From the NCBI RefSeq assembly GCF_001889545.1, contig NZ_CP018194.1, positions 2,057,501 through 2,121,500 on the forward strand: 64,000 nt of DNA, written 5' to 3'. Every line of letters starts with the position of its first letter. Positions within the stretch are counted from its first letter, which is position 1. The notes under the pieces were generated by a model. It was given only the letters and a program-made list of their open reading frames with translations, made no database searches and was not told the DNA's origin. The DNA comes from Granulibacter bethesdensis (GTDB lineage Bacteria; Pseudomonadota; Alphaproteobacteria; Acetobacterales; Acetobacteraceae). A program made the translations under genes and the position numbers. Positions 8,425 to 16,871 of this stretch are shown here, piece after piece.

Positions 8425-9663
8425 TTATTTCATCAACTGGTTGAAGCGCTCGTTCAGCATCGCACCATTTTTAGCCCAGAATGCGGCATCGATTTTCAGC
8501 CCCTTCTGCCAATGATTGTCCATTGTGGGCATCCAGCGGATGATCTGCGGCGACAACCCGGCCAGTGCCTCACGGGAAAAAGTGCCGAGGCCGGTTTGTC
8601 CGGCCATAGCCTGCTGGACCTCCTTCCCGGCCCATGCCCTCAGAAAATCCTGCACAATCGCCGGATTGGCCCCGGACGGAGCAGCCCACCAGCCGATCCG
8701 GTAGAGATTGCCGCTCCATTGCACACCATAGCGCAGGATCTTTCCCGTTGCCGTCGGAGCACCCGTTTCAGCGGCCCGGTCAGCAAGAAAAATCTGCTCC
8801 GCCGGCGCGCTTTCCATCAGTACCTGCCCGGATGCCATCAGATGCACAGCCTGCGCATCCGTCTCCCACCACACGATATAGGGACGGAGCTGAGCCAGCT
8901 TTCGGAAGGCGCGATCCTGACCGTCCTTGCCGGAAAGCACGTTATAGACATCGCCCGGCGATACCCCATCAGCCATCAGGGCAATTTCCAGATTGCCTTC
9001 CGCCCCACGATGCAAGCCGCGCTTGCCGGGATATTTGGCGATATCCCAGAAATCTGCCCAGCCTTCCACGGATTGGAATTTGGACACATCCCAGACCAGA
9101 ACCATACTGCGCATCCATGCGCCCAGCCCGCATTTGCCCTGCCCCTGCGGCAACCAGTCCATACCTGCTGAGGCCGATTTGTGCGGCACAGGATTACGCT
9201 GCGCATTGCCTGCTGTGGCAGATGGCTTCGCATTGTCAGGGGATATCGGCGAAACTGGTGCGGGTGCGGCCTGGGTATTGCCCTGCCCCGCTTCTCCGGT
9301 CGAAGCATGATGAGGGTCGGAATTGTCCAGTACCTTGGCCAGCGGCAGTACCAGACCATGCTCACAGGCAGCATCCAGGGCTGCTTCCGGCCATTCGAGC
9401 ACGCTGTCAGCCTGCCCATCCAGATGACCGAGTGCATCAACGTCACCATTCCACTGGAAGAAACGAAGCTTCAGATGCGTCCGTGCTTCCAGATCGGCCA
9501 GCATGTTTTTGCGCAGGAAATCCTGATTGACCCCCGGCAGAAAACCTACTCCCAGAACAGAAGGCGACGTATCCTGCTTCTCCTGCGCCCCTGCCCCGGA
9601 AGCGACAAGGGTCATGATCACGGCGACACCAGCCGCGATAATGCCAGCAAACCGACATTTCAT
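8425..9663 (-). CDS. Periplasmic solute-binding protein, PotD-like, orphan
   Basis: Secreted 412-aa binding protein of an ABC importer, resembling the spermidine/putrescine and related organic-compound binding family. Residues 1-26 form a Sec signal (AAGVAVIMTLVASGAGA). The body has the two-lobe pattern with AMRSMVLVWDVSKF, WADFWDIAKYPGKRGL, VWWETDAQAVHLMASGQVLM and YGVQWSGNLYRIGWWAAP. An unusual low-complexity Ala/Pro/Ser/Asn insert lies at about 116-166. No ATPase or permease gene is adjacent, so its partners are elsewhere or it has another role. Substrate unknown. Confidence 0.75.
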   Translation of the reverse strand: MKCRFAGIIAAGVAVIMTLVASGAGAQEKQDTSPSVLGVGFLPGVNQDFLRKNMLADLEARTHLKLRFFQWNGDVDALGHLDGQADSVLEWPEAALDAACEHGLVLPLAKVLDNSDPHHASTGEAGQGNTQAAPAPVSPISPDNAKPSATAGNAQRNPVPHKSASAGMDWLPQGQGKCGLGAWMRSMVLVWDVSKFQSVEGWADFWDIAKYPGKRGLHRGAEGNLEIALMADGVSPGDVYNVLSGKDGQDRAFRKLAQLRPYIVWWETDAQAVHLMASGQVLMESAPAEQIFLADRAAETGAPTATGKILRYGVQWSGNLYRIGWWAAPSGANPAIVQDFLRAWAGKEVQQAMAGQTGLGTFSREALAGLSPQIIRWMPTMDNHWQKGLKIDAAFWAKNGAMLNERFNQLMK

Positions 9664-9978
9664 CCGATAGGGTATCCGTCCAAAAACACGCGCGGCTGGC
9701 CTCTTTCTGTTATCAGGCAGGCAGGGTTATTGCGGGCACGATCACTCATTCCCGGATGCTTCTACACAGGCAGACTGCCGAAAGGGAGAGGAGAAGCATA
9801 GATGCGTTCATTCCGGCACCCAACCACCTGAGCGCTCATGAAGCAACCGCCCATGAGGACGTCGCGTTAAAAGAGACAACAGGCCCCGCAGGAAGGTCCT
9901 CCGCCTATGATCCCCAACGATCTCGTGCGGTATGATTTTTGTGCAGGGTCACGCATGACGCACCCAGGAGATAACCTT
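9664..9978. other. Divergent intergenic region, 315 bases
   Basis: Lies between the minus-strand binding-protein gene and the plus-strand DUF883 gene. A TATGAT box at 9931-9936 could be a -10 element for the plus-strand operon. A good ribosome-binding site near 9791 precedes a nine-codon frame starting at 9802, which I do not claim as a gene. Nothing else is recognisable. Confidence 0.4.
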
Positions 9979-10248
9979 ATGGCGCTATTCCGTCGCTCCC
10001 GTCCCTCTGCCGATGATGCCCGGGAGCAGATTTTGCGCCTGCGTGAGCAGGTGGAGGCGCTGTTGAACGACCGCGTTACTCCGGCCCTGGCCGATGCAGC
10101 CGGTCGGGCCGAAAGCGCCGCACGGAATGCACAACGTTACACGCGTGAGCATTCCAGCGTGATTTGTAACCACGTCAAGGAAAGACCTTTGGTCGCCTTA
10201 CTTGCAGCCGGCGCCACAGGATGGCTGATTGGCCGTATTTTCCGCTGA
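9979..10248 (+). CDS. DUF883 (YqjD/ElaB-like) tail-anchored protein
   Basis: Small 89-aa protein with a basic N-terminus, a long helix rich in Arg/Glu/Ala (about 8-65) and a single C-terminal membrane helix RPLVALLAAGATGWLIGRIF. This is the layout of the YqjD/ElaB family, inner-membrane proteins reported to associate with ribosomes in Escherichia coli. GGAG eight bases before the ATG at 9979 decides the start; a longer in-frame start at 9907 lacks such a site. It is followed after 15 bases by the YqjE-like gene, the same pairing seen in enteric bacteria. Confidence 0.8.
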   Translation: MALFRRSRPSADDAREQILRLREQVEALLNDRVTPALADAAGRAESAARNAQRYTREHSSVICNHVKERPLVALLAAGATGWLIGRIFR

Positions 10249-10263
10249 TACGGGACTCGATTC

Positions 10264-10707
10264 ATGCGCACCCTTCGCCTCGCACGTACCGCCCTTGAGG
10301 CGGAGGGACTGATCCTCAAACGGCAGGCATGGCAGGTTGCCCTGAGGGTGATCTTCCTGGCCATTGCCCTGCTGTTTCTGGGGGCATCACTGGTGATGCT
10401 GCACCTTGTGCTTTATCTCGCCTTGCAACCTCATGTCCCGCCGATCGGTGCTGCGGGCATCCTGCTGGGCGGCGATCTGTTCTTCGTGCTGATTTTCGCT
10501 CTGCTGGCGCTGAAAGGCTCACCTGATCCGATTGCCCATGAAGCAAGGATGGTGCGCGATCAGGCGCGGGCGGAACTCGCTGGTATCTTCACGACTGCGG
10601 CTACGCTCGCCCCACTGGCGAAACGATTTGGGCTGACAGGCATTCTCGGGGCCTTGCTGACCGGTGCCATCGCCAATATCGTTGCCTTGTGGAACAAGAA
10701 AACCTGA
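10264..10707 (+). CDS. YqjE/phage-holin-3 family membrane protein
   Basis: 147-aa membrane protein with two strong hydrophobic segments (about 20-52 and 60-82: VALRVIFLAIALLFLGASLVM and AAGILLGGDLFFVLIFALLAL), an amphipathic stretch with EARMVRDQARAELAG, and a third moderately hydrophobic C-terminal helix. This is the pattern of the putative actinobacterial holin-X/YqjE family. It follows the DUF883 gene and the two probably act together in the inner membrane; function is not established. The next gene overlaps its 3' end by 19 bases. Confidence 0.7.
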   Translation: MRTLRLARTALEAEGLILKRQAWQVALRVIFLAIALLFLGASLVMLHLVLYLALQPHVPPIGAAGILLGGDLFFVLIFALLALKGSPDPIAHEARMVRDQARAELAGIFTTAATLAPLAKRFGLTGILGALLTGAIANIVALWNKKT

Positions 10708-11738
10708 TTTCCCCCGTCCAGACCGTTACAATCCGGCAAACCGGCCTGACCGGCTGGATCACGCTCGACCGTCCCTCGGCGCTCAATGCGCTGAATGGGG
10801 AGATGATACGCGCCATTCAGCAGACTCTGGACCGCTGGCGCGATGACCCAGCCGTCACCGCCATCATATTGCAGGGCATGGGGCGTGCTTTCTGTGCCGG
10901 AGCCGACGTGCGCCGTCTGCGGGAGGCCGTGCTGGCCGACGATATGGACTTCGTGGAAACATTTTTCCGCGATGAGTATACGCTTGATTATACCATTGCG
11001 ACCTATCCGAAGCCGATTCTCGCCCTGATCGACGGACTATGTGTCGGTGGCGGCATGGGGCTGGCGATGCATTCCCATATTCTGGTTGCGACCCGCGCTG
11101 CCTCCTTCGGCATGCCGGAAACAGCAATCGGCCTGTTTCCCGATGTCGGCGCCAGCCAGGTACTGCCTCAACTGCGAGGCCGGACCGGACTTTACATGGC
11201 ACTGACCGGACGCCCCATCCCCGCCGGGATGGCCCATGCTGCCGGACTTCTTACTCATCTCTGGCCCGGAGAAATGTCCGAGCTGGTTGCCGGTCTGGAA
11301 AGGCACGGTCTGGCCGCGCTGGTGGAAACCGATCTTCCCGTCCCTTCCTCCGCCTTTGACCATGTTTTCTCACTGATCGACACTTGCTTCTCCGGCGCAT
11401 CGCTCACCGATATTCTCGGCGCACTTGCCAGCGAGACAAGCCAGTGGGGGCAGGAAACACTTGCCGCCCTGCGCGAGAAATCACCCGCTGCGCTGTGCTG
11501 GACCTTCGAGATGATGCGGACCGGTCAGCACCTGACCCTTCAACAAGCCCTGAACCGCGATCTGGCCATGGCCATGACCGTCACCAGACTGCCTGATTTT
11601 GCGGAGGGTATTCGTGCCCTGCTGGTAGACAAGGACCGCACGCCCCGCTGGCAGGATGCGCGGGTCGAGGATGTCGATCCCGCCATGATCGCCAGCGTGT
11701 TGCAGTCCGCTGCATCCTATCCGGGCACATTTTGCTGA
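10689..11738 (+). CDS. 3-hydroxyisobutyryl-CoA hydrolase (crotonase fold)
   Basis: 349-aa member of the enoyl-CoA hydratase/isomerase superfamily; length and blocks fit 3-hydroxyisobutyryl-CoA hydrolase of valine catabolism. Visible: LDRPSALNALNGEM, AFCAGADVRRL (oxyanion hole), GLCVGGGMGLAMHSHILVAT (second oxyanion Gly), ATRAASFGMPETAIGLFPDVGAS with the catalytic Glu/Asp pair, and the long C-terminal extension typical of the hydrolase. The start is a GTG that overlaps the preceding gene, with no clear ribosome-binding site, so coupling is likely. The 3' end overlaps the converging CDF gene by 22 bases. Confidence 0.85.
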   Translation: MEQENLISPVQTVTIRQTGLTGWITLDRPSALNALNGEMIRAIQQTLDRWRDDPAVTAIILQGMGRAFCAGADVRRLREAVLADDMDFVETFFRDEYTLDYTIATYPKPILALIDGLCVGGGMGLAMHSHILVATRAASFGMPETAIGLFPDVGASQVLPQLRGRTGLYMALTGRPIPAGMAHAAGLLTHLWPGEMSELVAGLERHGLAALVETDLPVPSSAFDHVFSLIDTCFSGASLTDILGALASETSQWGQETLAALREKSPAALCWTFEMMRTGQHLTLQQALNRDLAMAMTVTRLPDFAEGIRALLVDKDRTPRWQDARVEDVDPAMIASVLQSAASYPGTFC

Positions 11739-12691
11739 TCAAAGGCGCGGTGGCTCTCGAAGCCCTGCGCCTCAACGAAGACCCGCCTGACTTCGGGATA
11801 GCTGCTTCTGATACGCTGCTCGATCCGGGAAACGGCGGCTTCAACGGCCCCGGCGCTGCGCTGGTTCTCGAAATCCATGCTGATCGCCACCAGAACCTCG
11901 GACGGGCCAAAATGCATGGTCAGGATTTCATTGGCACAGACCACACCTGGTTCTGACGCCACAATCCGGCGAATGTGCTCCCGCACTGCTTGCGGCGCAG
12001 ACTCGCCGATCAGCAGAGAGCGACTTTCACGAGCCAGAAACATCGCCGTAACCGCCAATATGCCGCCAATCACCAGCGAGGCCATGGCATCGAAAGCCGG
12101 CCGATGCAGCCATTGCGCCAGCCCCAGCCCGACTCCCGCCGTCAACAGGCCGAGCAATGCGGCGGTATCCTCAAACAGGACAGTGAACACGGTCGGATCT
12201 TTGCTGGCCTGTGCTGCCTCCAGCACACCAAGCCTGCCCTTCTGACGGAGGAAAGCACGCATCGCCAGCAGCCAGACAATGCCCTCGAACACAAAGCTCC
12301 CACCCAGCACGAGGTAATTCGGCCAGACATTGGTGACAGAAACGGGGTGACGCAGCTTTTCGATCCCCTCGAAGATCGAAACACCTGCGCCAAGACCGAA
12401 AATCAGCACCGCGACCATGAAGCTCCAGAAATAAAGCTCCAGCCCATGACCAAACGGGTGCTCGGGCGTGGCGGGACGGGCCGCACATCTCATGCCCCAC
12501 AGCATCAGCAGTTGATTGCCAGTATCAACCAGCGAATGCACCGCCTCACTCAGCATTGCGGAAGAACCGGTGGAAGCCGCCGCTGCGAATTTCATGACGG
12601 CGATCGCGAAATTGCCGCCCAGTGCGGCAAAAACGACGAGACGGGAAGAAGAAGCGGATGCCATCCCGCCACTATGATGATCATCTGCCAT
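11717..12691 (-). CDS. Cation diffusion facilitator (CDF) metal exporter
   Basis: 324-aa inner-membrane antiporter for divalent metals such as zinc. It has about six membrane segments, with the conserved SEAVHSLVDTGNQLLMLWG block in the second (HSLVD supplies metal ligands; note Asp followed by Thr-Gly-Asn) and a matching MASLVIGGIL in the fifth. The cytoplasmic C-terminal domain ends GPSEVLVAISMDF and a tail. HPFGHGLELYFWSFMVA marks the third segment. A His-rich N-terminus (MADDHHSGG) may bind metal. Metal specificity cannot be read with confidence. Confidence 0.88.
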   Translation of the reverse strand: MADDHHSGGMASASSSRLVVFAALGGNFAIAVMKFAAAASTGSSAMLSEAVHSLVDTGNQLLMLWGMRCAARPATPEHPFGHGLELYFWSFMVAVLIFGLGAGVSIFEGIEKLRHPVSVTNVWPNYLVLGGSFVFEGIVWLLAMRAFLRQKGRLGVLEAAQASKDPTVFTVLFEDTAALLGLLTAGVGLGLAQWLHRPAFDAMASLVIGGILAVTAMFLARESRSLLIGESAPQAVREHIRRIVASEPGVVCANEILTMHFGPSEVLVAISMDFENQRSAGAVEAAVSRIEQRIRSSYPEVRRVFVEAQGFESHRAFDQQNVPG

Positions 12692-12712
12692 CCTGCAAAC
12701 GGGCAGATATAG

Positions 12713-12740
12713 AAAAAGGCAGCCCGGAAGCTGCCTTTTT
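12713..12740 (-). terminator. Rho-independent terminator (probably bidirectional)
   Basis: GGCAGC and GCTGCC (12718-12735) form a hairpin flanked by five A and five T residues. On the minus strand it lies just after the SLT-SPOR lipoprotein gene; on the plus strand it also has a T-run. Confidence 0.8.
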
Positions 12741-12763
12741 AAATCAGATCTCGAAAATCAGGA

Positions 12764-13957
12764 TCAGGACTGGGCGTCCGGAGACAACACGATGCAGCCG
12801 CCTTTACCATGATTGATCTTGCTGCATGCAGCCTGAGCGGATTCCCGTGACATGCCAGTCAGGCGCGCCCGATACAGGGTTGCCCCGCGCTGCCTGACGG
12901 TGCCGACAGCCGTATGCCCATGCGTCACAGAGGCTTTGGCATTGGCCGCCGCTGCCTTGGCGAGATGCGGGCTGTTATAGGCTCCCACCTGAATAGCCCA
13001 TCCACCGCCCCCGACCCCGCGAGTCTGAATGGGAGACGCTTCCGCCTTGTTGATCAGGCTGAAGCCGCCCCGACGCGAAGCGGAAGTCGCTGATGCCAGC
13101 TGAACACGCGCGGCAACCGGGGCACCATGTCGACCATAGGAAGAAGAGCCATGGGTTGAAGTGGATGCCATACGAACCGTCCGCTCCCGCCCATGCGTGG
13201 CGGCAGAGCGGGATCGCCCATGCCTGGAAGAGGAGGATTGATCCAGCGCCGCATAGGCACGAGGGCTGGAGAAATGGCTTCCCCCTGTGGTCAGCTGGTC
13301 ATAGCTGAGCGTGGTAGAAGCCAGCTGCTCGGCCGGAGAACGACTGATCGGATAGAGACCGTCAATATTCGGAGCAATTGAAGCCACATAACGGCGGGTT
13401 TCCTGCGGCAGGGAGCGACCGCTATTGACCAGGTCATCCACCCGGCCCGGCCCGGCATTGTAAGCCGCCAGAAAGGCCGGAGAACCATAGAGGTCATAAA
13501 GCTCCCTCAGATAGGCCGTTCCGGCGAGGATATTATTGTGGGGATCATACGCATCTTCACCGAGGCTATAGCGGACCTTCAGCTCATCATAAGTGCCCGG
13601 CATCACCTGCATCAGCCCCATCGCACCAACTGGCGAGGTCACCAGATCGCCGTTATGGAACAGACGGCCACCGGATTCGACCCGCATAACCTCCCTGACC
13701 CACCGCTCGGGAACGTCGAAACGCTGCGAAGCCTCGGAAATATAGGGGCCCCAGGGATCTTCTGCGGGGCCGGGGGCAGAATAATTACGGGATGCACGCG
13801 CCTGGTATTGCGCTGCCTCCTGACTTTCGTTCACTCTGCCACTATGATTGCCACAGGCTGTCATCAACGCCAGCAGGGCGACGCAGGCGAGTTTTCCGAA
13901 AGCAGGCCGGAACGCCTTGCGGCGGAGCGATGCTGAGGGGGGGTGGATATGATCCAT
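12764..13957 (-). CDS. Lytic transglycosylase lipoprotein with SPOR domain
   Basis: 397-aa peptidoglycan lyase. A lipoprotein signal (ACVALLALMTACGNH) puts the lipidated Cys near residue 35. The SLT domain (about 70-215) has the catalytic Glu in VMRVESGG, then SPVGAMGLMQVMPGTYDELK and AYNAGPGRVDDLV. A Ser/Arg/His-rich linker follows, and the C-terminal 75 residues (GWAIQVGAYNSPHLAKAAAA to the end) form a SPOR domain, which binds denuded glycan at division sites; overall this resembles RlpA/SLT-SPOR septal enzymes. ATG at 13957 with GGAG upstream is preferred to a GTG ten codons earlier. Confidence 0.9.
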   Translation of the reverse strand: MDHIHPPSASLRRKAFRPAFGKLACVALLALMTACGNHSGRVNESQEAAQYQARASRNYSAPGPAEDPWGPYISEASQRFDVPERWVREVMRVESGGRLFHNGDLVTSPVGAMGLMQVMPGTYDELKVRYSLGEDAYDPHNNILAGTAYLRELYDLYGSPAFLAAYNAGPGRVDDLVNSGRSLPQETRRYVASIAPNIDGLYPISRSPAEQLASTTLSYDQLTTGGSHFSSPRAYAALDQSSSSRHGRSRSAATHGRERTVRMASTSTHGSSSYGRHGAPVAARVQLASATSASRRGGFSLINKAEASPIQTRGVGGGGWAIQVGAYNSPHLAKAAAANAKASVTHGHTAVGTVRQRGATLYRARLTGMSRESAQAACSKINHGKGGCIVLSPDAQS

Positions 13958-14313
13958 CCGGCTGTTTCTCCGTCGTGACACAGCCACATGACACGCATGT
14001 GGCCGGAGGGCACGGCGACGCCCCTGACTGCAAGGCTGCCGTCGTTGATGTTCCCTTTCAGGAACGGCGTGTAAGTGCTTTATAGGCAGGCGATTTTGAA
14101 CACAAGCCGATAATCAGGAAAATTGCATTTTCTTGACTTTCGAATGCTTTTTCATGCTCACTCGTGCATCCATGCAACGGCTTGCGCTTGTATCAACCGC
14201 CCATTCCGGGCTACTCGCCGCACGGATGCAGATGCGGTCCTGACAATGACGGCCCTGTGCCATCCTGGACATGCCGTGAATAGCGCTGACACCGCTGAGA
14301 TAAGGTAGACATC
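13958..14313. other. Divergent intergenic region, 356 bases
   Basis: Separates the SLT-SPOR gene from the ABC exporter operon. I see no gene, repeat or clear promoter pair, though AAGGT before the TTG at 14314 is a reasonable ribosome-binding site for the next gene. Confidence 0.4.
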
Positions 14314-15216
14314 TTGCCGGATCATCTTTCTTCCCCGGACCCCATGGTCCGGACCACGCAACCGCCTCATCAGGGACAGAGAAGCGTGCGTGAAACAGAA
14401 TTTTTTGTCGAAAGCGGCAGCAGTTTCAGGGTGCGCAACCGCCTTGCCATGCAGGATATCGCCGACGGCCTGAAGCTGATGCGGCTTGGCTGCACGCTCG
14501 GGCTGCTGGATATCAAGGGACGCTATCGCGGCTCCATGCTGGGTCCGTTCTGGATGACCCTCTCCACCGCTGTGATGGTACTGGCGCTCGGGCTGCTGTA
14601 TTCCCAGTTGCTCGGGCAGACCGTCGCCCAATTCCTGCCTTACCTGTCACTGTCACTGGTACTCTGGGGATTTCTCCAGAACCTCATTCAGGATGGTTGC
14701 GCTGTTTTTACCTCCTCGGAAGGCATGATCCGCGCCGTCCGCATGCCCTTTTTCGTCCATGCCACACGGTCCATCATCCGCAATCTGGTGATTGTGGCAC
14801 ATAACATGCTGGTCTTTATCGCCGTCTTTGCCTTTTTCAGAATTTGGCCGGGCGAGGCTGTGTTCGGTGCCATTCCGGCCCTGCTGCTCTGGTTGATCGA
14901 TGGATACGCATTGACCATCACGATGGGGATTCTCTGCGCCCGTTTCCGTGACGTGCCGCCCATCGTCTCCAACCTCGTGCAGATCGGGTTCTATATCACC
15001 CCGATCATCTGGAAGCCGGAACAGCTTCTGTACGGTCGGGACTATCTGCCCCTGAACCCGTTTTACGCCTTGCTGGCCGTCCTGCGTGACCCCATTCTGG
15101 GGCTGACGCCCAGCTGGCAGGTATGGACCTCCGCCCTTGTCTACAGCACCCTGTTGTGCATCGGCAGCTGGTTCCTGTTCGCGCGCGTGCGCGGGCGTAT
15201 CGCATTCTGGATCTGA
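14314..15216 (+). CDS. Polysaccharide ABC exporter permease (Wzm/KpsM type)
   Basis: 300-aa ABC-2 permease exporting a surface polysaccharide across the inner membrane. A 60-residue cytoplasmic lead is followed by the family block LLDIKGRYRGSMLGPFWMTL and six hydrophobic segments, ending with FYITPIIWKPEQL and LNPFYALLAVLRDPILG, both typical of Wzm. The TTG at 14314 has AAGGT seven bases upstream; an ATG ten codons later lacks one. The ATPase gene starts six bases after its stop. No glycosyltransferases are adjacent, so the exported glycan is unknown. Confidence 0.9.
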   Translation: MPDHLSSPDPMVRTTQPPHQGQRSVRETEFFVESGSSFRVRNRLAMQDIADGLKLMRLGCTLGLLDIKGRYRGSMLGPFWMTLSTAVMVLALGLLYSQLLGQTVAQFLPYLSLSLVLWGFLQNLIQDGCAVFTSSEGMIRAVRMPFFVHATRSIIRNLVIVAHNMLVFIAVFAFFRIWPGEAVFGAIPALLLWLIDGYALTITMGILCARFRDVPPIVSNLVQIGFYITPIIWKPEQLLYGRDYLPLNPFYALLAVLRDPILGLTPSWQVWTSALVYSTLLCIGSWFLFARVRGRIAFWI

Positions 15217-15221
15217 CCAAC

Positions 15222-16007
15222 ATGGCCTTTTTGGAAGCCCGCAATGTCGGAGTGGATTTTCCGCTCTATCATGGCAACGCCCGCAGCCTGAAACGGGCCG
15301 TGTTCAACGCGGCCTCGGCCGGACGGTTCGGGCAGGATGCCCGCAAGCGCACAGTCGTGCAGGCACTTCAGGATGTCAGCTTCTCGCTCCGTCCCGGTGA
15401 CAGGCTGGGGCTGGTCGGCAGCAATGGCGCCGGCAAGACCACATTGCTGCGCGTGCTGGCCGGTATCTATGAGCCGACGACCGGCAGCGTGCGGGCCAGC
15501 GGCACCATCAACGCCCTGCTCGATACCACAATGGGCACCAATTCCGACCTCAGCGGCCACGACAATATCCGGTTGCGCGGCATGTATTCCGGCCTTTCCC
15601 GCGAGGAAATCACCGCGCTGGAAAAAGACGTCGAGACCTTTGCCGATCTGAAAGAGTTCATGCACCTGCCAATGCGGGTCTATTCCTCCGGCATGACAAT
15701 CCGGCTGGCTTTTGGACTGGCCACCTCGATCAGACCACAGATCCTGCTGATGGATGAGTGGTTCTCGGCCGGGGATTTCAGCTTCATGAGCCGCGCCAAA
15801 GCCCGTATGGAGGGGTTGGTCAGAGACTCCGAAATCCTGGTCTTGTCGAGCCATTCCCATGACACGGTCGCAGAATGGTGTAACCGAGTGATCTGGATGG
15901 ATCAGGGACGTATCGTGGCGGATGGTGCTCCGAAGGATGTGCTGGAAGCCTATCTCGGCCGTCCGCTGAAAGAGGCCGAGCGCGCCGACGCCTTTGTTCC
16001 ATCGTAA
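15222..16007 (+). CDS. Polysaccharide ABC exporter ATPase (Wzt/KpsT type)
   Basis: 261-aa ATPase energising the permease encoded just upstream. Walker A VGSNGAGKTTLLRVL (about 64-78), signature RVYSSGMTIRLAFGLAT, Walker B ILLMDEWFSAGD and the switch His in LSSHSHDTVAEWC are all present. The Wzt-specific SLKRAVFNAA region sits at the N-terminus. It lacks the long C-terminal carbohydrate-binding domain of some Wzt proteins, so chain-end recognition is not expected. The start at 15222 is chosen over a longer frame reaching into the permease gene. Confidence 0.92.
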   Translation: MAFLEARNVGVDFPLYHGNARSLKRAVFNAASAGRFGQDARKRTVVQALQDVSFSLRPGDRLGLVGSNGAGKTTLLRVLAGIYEPTTGSVRASGTINALLDTTMGTNSDLSGHDNIRLRGMYSGLSREEITALEKDVETFADLKEFMHLPMRVYSSGMTIRLAFGLATSIRPQILLMDEWFSAGDFSFMSRAKARMEGLVRDSEILVLSSHSHDTVAEWCNRVIWMDQGRIVADGAPKDVLEAYLGRPLKEAERADAFVPS

Positions 16008-16014
16008 GGGCATC

Positions 16015-16665
16015 ATGATGCCATCACCACAGGCTCAGAGAATGCCAGGGATCATGCGACGCTGCCGTTCCGCACGACTTCTTCTGACGCTGCTGGCAAT
16101 GGCCCCGACGCTCGCGCCTCTGGGTGCCTGCGCCGCCAATACCGGCCTGACCAATCTGAAGGCCATCACGCTGCGCGATGGCTCCAACACCGTGGTGCAT
16201 TTCGTCCCGGACGGACGTGTCGGGCTGATTGTCGCCGCCCATAGCGGCAGTGCCCCTACCCGCAATGATGTTTTCGTCGTTCTCCTGCCTTCGCCCATGC
16301 CGGGAGAAGGCTGGAACATCGTTTCCATCAATGCCGGACCGACCCTGCGCGGTACCGGGCAGGCTGCGGTTCAGGACACGATTACCGCCGCCCAGGACGG
16401 TATTCCCGGCCTGCGCGCTGTTCGCTTTGCCCGTGGCAAAATGAACGGGATTCCCCAGACTTTCCTGCTCTCCGCCATGAAGGACGGGGACGGACGCAGC
16501 CCCGTCACACTGGAAATCTACCGGCTGAGCGAAGGTAACCGCACAGGCGGCGAACAATTCATACAGGTGCGGCAGTTCCGCTCCAGCCGCCGTTACTGCT
16601 CCGCCGTGGATGCATTGTCACGGGAATTCGGCCTGCCTTCCGACTCACCCGACAGCGCCTGCTGA
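16015..16665 (+). CDS. Secreted hypothetical protein (216 aa)
   Basis: Function not recognised. A signal segment (RSARLLLTLLAMAPTLAPLGACAA) ends around residue 42; the Cys there could be lipidated but the motif is imperfect. The mature part is beta-rich (AITLRDGSNTVVHFVPDGRVGLIVAAHSG) and has two Cys near the C-terminus. AAGGG precedes the tandem ATG pair at 16015/16018. It follows the exporter ATPase by seven bases, so it may belong to the same transcript, and a role in surface polysaccharide assembly is possible but only by location. Confidence 0.7.
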   Translation: MMPSPQAQRMPGIMRRCRSARLLLTLLAMAPTLAPLGACAANTGLTNLKAITLRDGSNTVVHFVPDGRVGLIVAAHSGSAPTRNDVFVVLLPSPMPGEGWNIVSINAGPTLRGTGQAAVQDTITAAQDGIPGLRAVRFARGKMNGIPQTFLLSAMKDGDGRSPVTLEIYRLSEGNRTGGEQFIQVRQFRSSRRYCSAVDALSREFGLPSDSPDSAC

Positions 16666-16783
16666 ACCAGCACAGCGGCCTGCTCCATCAGCCGATAACG
16701 ACGCACAAGCTCTACCACCCCGAATAGAGTCAACCCGCCGCCGCCACGACCAGCAGGATCACCGGCACCGCACGTTGCGTCAT
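16593..16783 (-). pseudogene. Small single-pass membrane protein gene broken by a frameshift
   Basis: On the minus strand an ATG at 16783 opens MTQRAVPVILLVVAAAG and stops at 16730. Shifting back one base within the GGC-rich stretch just before that stop continues as LTLFGVVELVRRYRLMEQ and on to a stop at 16593. Joined, the two parts give one convincing 63-residue protein: short start, one membrane helix, then a basic/helical cytoplasmic tail. Either half alone is implausible. This may be a real mutation, a programmed shift or a sequencing error. The tail overlaps the end of the plus-strand gene. Confidence 0.45.
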
Positions 16784-16871
16784 GGCATTGTCGCCATCCA
16801 TTCGTCACTCTTTCTGCTACAGAGATCATGCTGATTAAGGCATGCCCATCTCATACCGACCGGACGAAATC

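Noticed and set aside
9802-9831. Nine-codon leader peptide frame after a good ribosome-binding site
   Set aside because: Too short to support, with no attenuator-like hairpins or codon bias before the next gene.
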